64,000 nucleotides of DNA. Source: Epiperipatus broadwayi. Taxonomy: Eukaryota; Onychophora; Udeonychophora; Euonychophora; Peripatidae. The DNA is taken from positions 1,549,445 through 1,613,444 of the forward strand of contig JAQFVV010006216.1 in the NCBI GenBank assembly GCA_028023455.1. The letters run 5' to 3'. Both the position numbers and the translations under genes were made by a program. A model generated the notes under the pieces. It searched no databases. It was not told the DNA's origin and was given only the letters and a program-made list of their open reading frames with translations. Of this stretch, positions 61,256-64,000 are shown one piece after another. Within the stretch, counting starts at the first letter, position 1. Each line of letters begins with the position of its first letter.

Positions 61256-64000
61256 AATGGACTGTATATATTATATATATATATATTGTAACGGGATGGG
61301 GTGGGTGGTGGTTGAATGGAAAGTAGAATTGAACTGGGGTGATGGAAAAATCATCATCACTCCAGTAAAATTAAATTATAAGAGTATGAGATTATAGAAT
61401 CTCTGAACATTGAGAGATCAATGAGATCAGCCAGCTAACTCAGAAGAGCAAGTATAATAATTAATCACCAATCAGCATTATAAATAAAAGTAAGTATGAG
61501 TACTCAAGAGAAATACTTGAGATAAATAATCACTCATCATGAATGATCGGAATAAAATAAATCAGTACAATAAATCAACAGTCCATCTTATGGATGGATT
61601 TGAGCAATAAAAAAATATAAATCAACCTTATGACTGGATCGGAAAATGGGTCTTTTTTAGACCAGGCTAACTATTGAGCCCTTGCCAGCTAGAGCAATTA
61701 TTTAAACATAACTTGGATGCACCAGCTTAGTGCCCATCCATTAAGATACACAATAATCAGAAATCAAATCAATAATGCTGGGACATTTAAAACATGCTGA
61801 TCATCATCAATGCTCAGGCCACTTGTACTGGCCAACTATAAACTTAAATTTTTAATAAGACTAAAAAAAATTAAAAAATAATAGTGCATGGGATTTAAAG
61901 AGTATCCTCTTTTGCACCAACCAGGATGATGATTGATCATCCTGGATGCCCAAAGCACCAAACACATCCCCATTTATCCGTGACCGAAATCTAGCTCAGA
62001 GAACATGGGCTCTATTACTGTATGTGAACAAGAGATGATGGAATACAATTTTTTTAACAATTAAATAAGTTTATTAATAACAATAAAAAATAAATGATTA
62101 AGGTCTTATAAGGGTTCTGATTTTGAAAAGATACACAATAATAAAGTCATCCCTCTGTAATTTATAAGATTACTACAAAATTCAAGTTTTCACATTAATT
62201 TACATAATTCCTATTCAAAATTTAAATTGTTACATTGATTTACAAAATTAAAATTTACAATCCAAGTTATTACTATGGTTTACATATATAGGCGCACAGA
62301 CGCGCGATTTATAATATACAATTAATCTATTTCAATTGACATTCAATAACAACAAAAAATGATTAAAATTTACATATGTGTTATAATTGATAACGTACGC
62401 ACCTATACATGTGTGTGCGTGCGTGAAATAACCTATTTGACTTGCTGCAAAATAATTATCCAAATCTTAAATTATATATAAATATAATAAATGATTAAAG
62501 TTTCAGTCAAATGAAATACATTTACATAGTAGGTTTACTGAAACGCATATATACCTAATTTGCACAGATGTACAATATATTAATTTATCTACATAACATT
62601 AGTATTTATCACAATAAAATTATTACAGATTATTCTCGCAATTTTATTCTCTTTGCTGAATAGTCTTTTTCTTGAAACAAGCACTATCAAATTTTTGACA
62701 GATCATTGTTGATTGATTTAAAATGTCTTTTTTTTTTTTTTTTTTAATAAACGAAATATACAATCGTTTTATAGAATTAAGAAAATATAAATTTCAAAAT
62801 GTCTTTCTGCTTGATTAGTTAATGCTGATGAAATAGACAAGGTGATGGAGGAAAAGTGAATACGTGAAGTGCAGCTCTTCATGTCATGATAAGTAGATAG
62901 TCAAGCATGGACTAAGCACACAATGCCCCATAATGTCATGAGAAAATACCTCATTTTTAAGCACTACCCCTCTAAGTACCTAGACAGATCATCCACAAGA
63001 AATAGTATCCAGAAAAAAATATCAGGCACTGAGTCAGCCCTGCTCATCTCTTGTGAGACTTAGGGACTTTAGAAAAGGTCTATTCATGAGACCATGACCT
63101 ATTCATGAGGCCTACATATACACTGCTGGACTACCCTGGGAGCTCAATATCTAGCTCTAGACAATGCCAAGCATATACTTTGGAGCACCATAAACACATT
63201 GCATCCACACAGCCATGCTCAACCATACACCCACCATAAACATAAAAAGTACAAATTCATGCATCACTTTCAAAATGTAATTTTACTAAAGAAATTATTT
63301 AAGTTTGTTATCATATATAACTTTACTCACCACAGGTATATATATTTTTATCTGTTCTTCTCTGCCTTTAGATAGTCAGCATCTTTATAATTATTTGTTT
63401 AGCAAGCTGGTTTTTTTGGTCCATTAAAAAAATATAATCCATGTTTGTTGTCATCATCAGATAAAAGTATGCAATCCATGCAAAATCTTGATTAGTAGTT
63501 GGTCTCTGCTCTATCTAGGATTATTCCAGGCAATCAGCTGTCTTGGTTTGATAGAATTTTAGACAAGCAATCATCCTCCATGTTTAAGGCTACGAATTTC
63601 TACAGAAAGAAGTGGGTCATTTTCTCTAGGTGAATTCAAACTTCTGCTAAGGAAAACAGTCTATTATCTTGCCTTCAGCAACCTCAGTTTATGGTAACTA
63701 TGTTGCCAACTCTCTACTACAGCTAACAACAAACTGCAGCTATCCATTTTGGTTAGCTAATTTCTGCCACTTATTCAAAAAGTTTTAGTAGCCAAGCTGT
63801 ACTGTTCAGCTCTCACAAAAAACTACAATCCAAACTGCTCTCTTCAAAAATCATTACACAGACTTTGCAGTGGCCCAGTTAGCCACTGCTTAAAATACTA
63901 CAACCAGACCCCTCTGGTCAACTCTTACAAACTTCAAGCAAAAAACTAACTGATATTTTTTTTATCAGTATTTTATAACCTTGGGTAGGTCAGGTGACAA
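61256..64000. other. 2.7 kb, nothing recognised
   Basis: Begins with a TA run (61270-61288). Includes a run of about 20 T near 62729-62745 and a C/A-richer non-coding stretch from 62870 to the end. No coding similarity, LTR or tRNA could be supported. Confidence 0.45.

Overview
This is an AT-rich (roughly three quarters A+T by eye) stretch of nuclear DNA, almost certainly from an invertebrate animal. The evidence is a Penelope-like element with a GIY-YIG-type C-terminal region, a CR1/L2-like LINE tail, a second LINE, Ty3/gypsy gag and pol remnants, a pogo/Tigger-like TA-flanked transposon, many long hairpin repeats and long ATT/TA microsatellites. I cannot name the species. I found no host gene, tRNA, rRNA or intact open reading frame; every recognisable coding region belongs to a mobile element and is broken.

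Layout. 0-4.6 kb: ATT microsatellite, a 567 bp hairpin repeat, a four-unit palindrome, a hAT-like scrap. 4.6-7.5 kb: a diverged copy of an unclassified 2.9 kb repeat family (here 'family X'). 8.4-9.2 kb: LINE 3' end with a TTGAA tail running into a long ATT array. 10.6-11.0 kb: 186 bp tandem duplication. 11.7-14.0 kb: reversed family X copy. 14.4-16.0 kb: tandem repeats and a coiled-coil, gag-like pseudogene. 16-21 kb: featureless AT-rich DNA. 21.2-23.76 kb: reversed family X copy. 23.76-28.05 kb: a Penelope-like complex made of one inverted 5'-truncated copy, one direct 5'-truncated copy and one nearly full copy, with hammerhead-ribozyme-like motifs at the junctions. 28.07-30.27 kb: a palindromic repeat, a segment bounded by direct repeats, and a 1355 bp pogo-like element. 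32.8-34.6 kb: decayed LINE. 37.8-40.3 kb: possible family X copy. 40.57-43.48 and 52.33-55.22 kb: two young, directly repeated family X copies flanking 8.9 kb that holds a gypsy gag and a satellite array split in two. 56.8-57.6 kb: 310 bp tandem dimer. 58.7-60.8 kb: gypsy pol remnant (minus). 60.8-61.25 kb: a second, diverged Penelope-like 3' end. 61.3-64 kb: nothing recognised.

The most unusual content is family X: at least five and probably six copies in 64 kb, no conserved protein, near-constant length where both ends are seen, a short hairpin near the 5' end and a 31-nt hairpin exactly at the 3' end whose stem bases differ between copies yet still pair. That pattern suggests structured ends recognised by some replication or transposition machinery. 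The two young copies differ largely by C-to-T and G-to-A changes, many at CpG, which suggests CpG methylation in the host.
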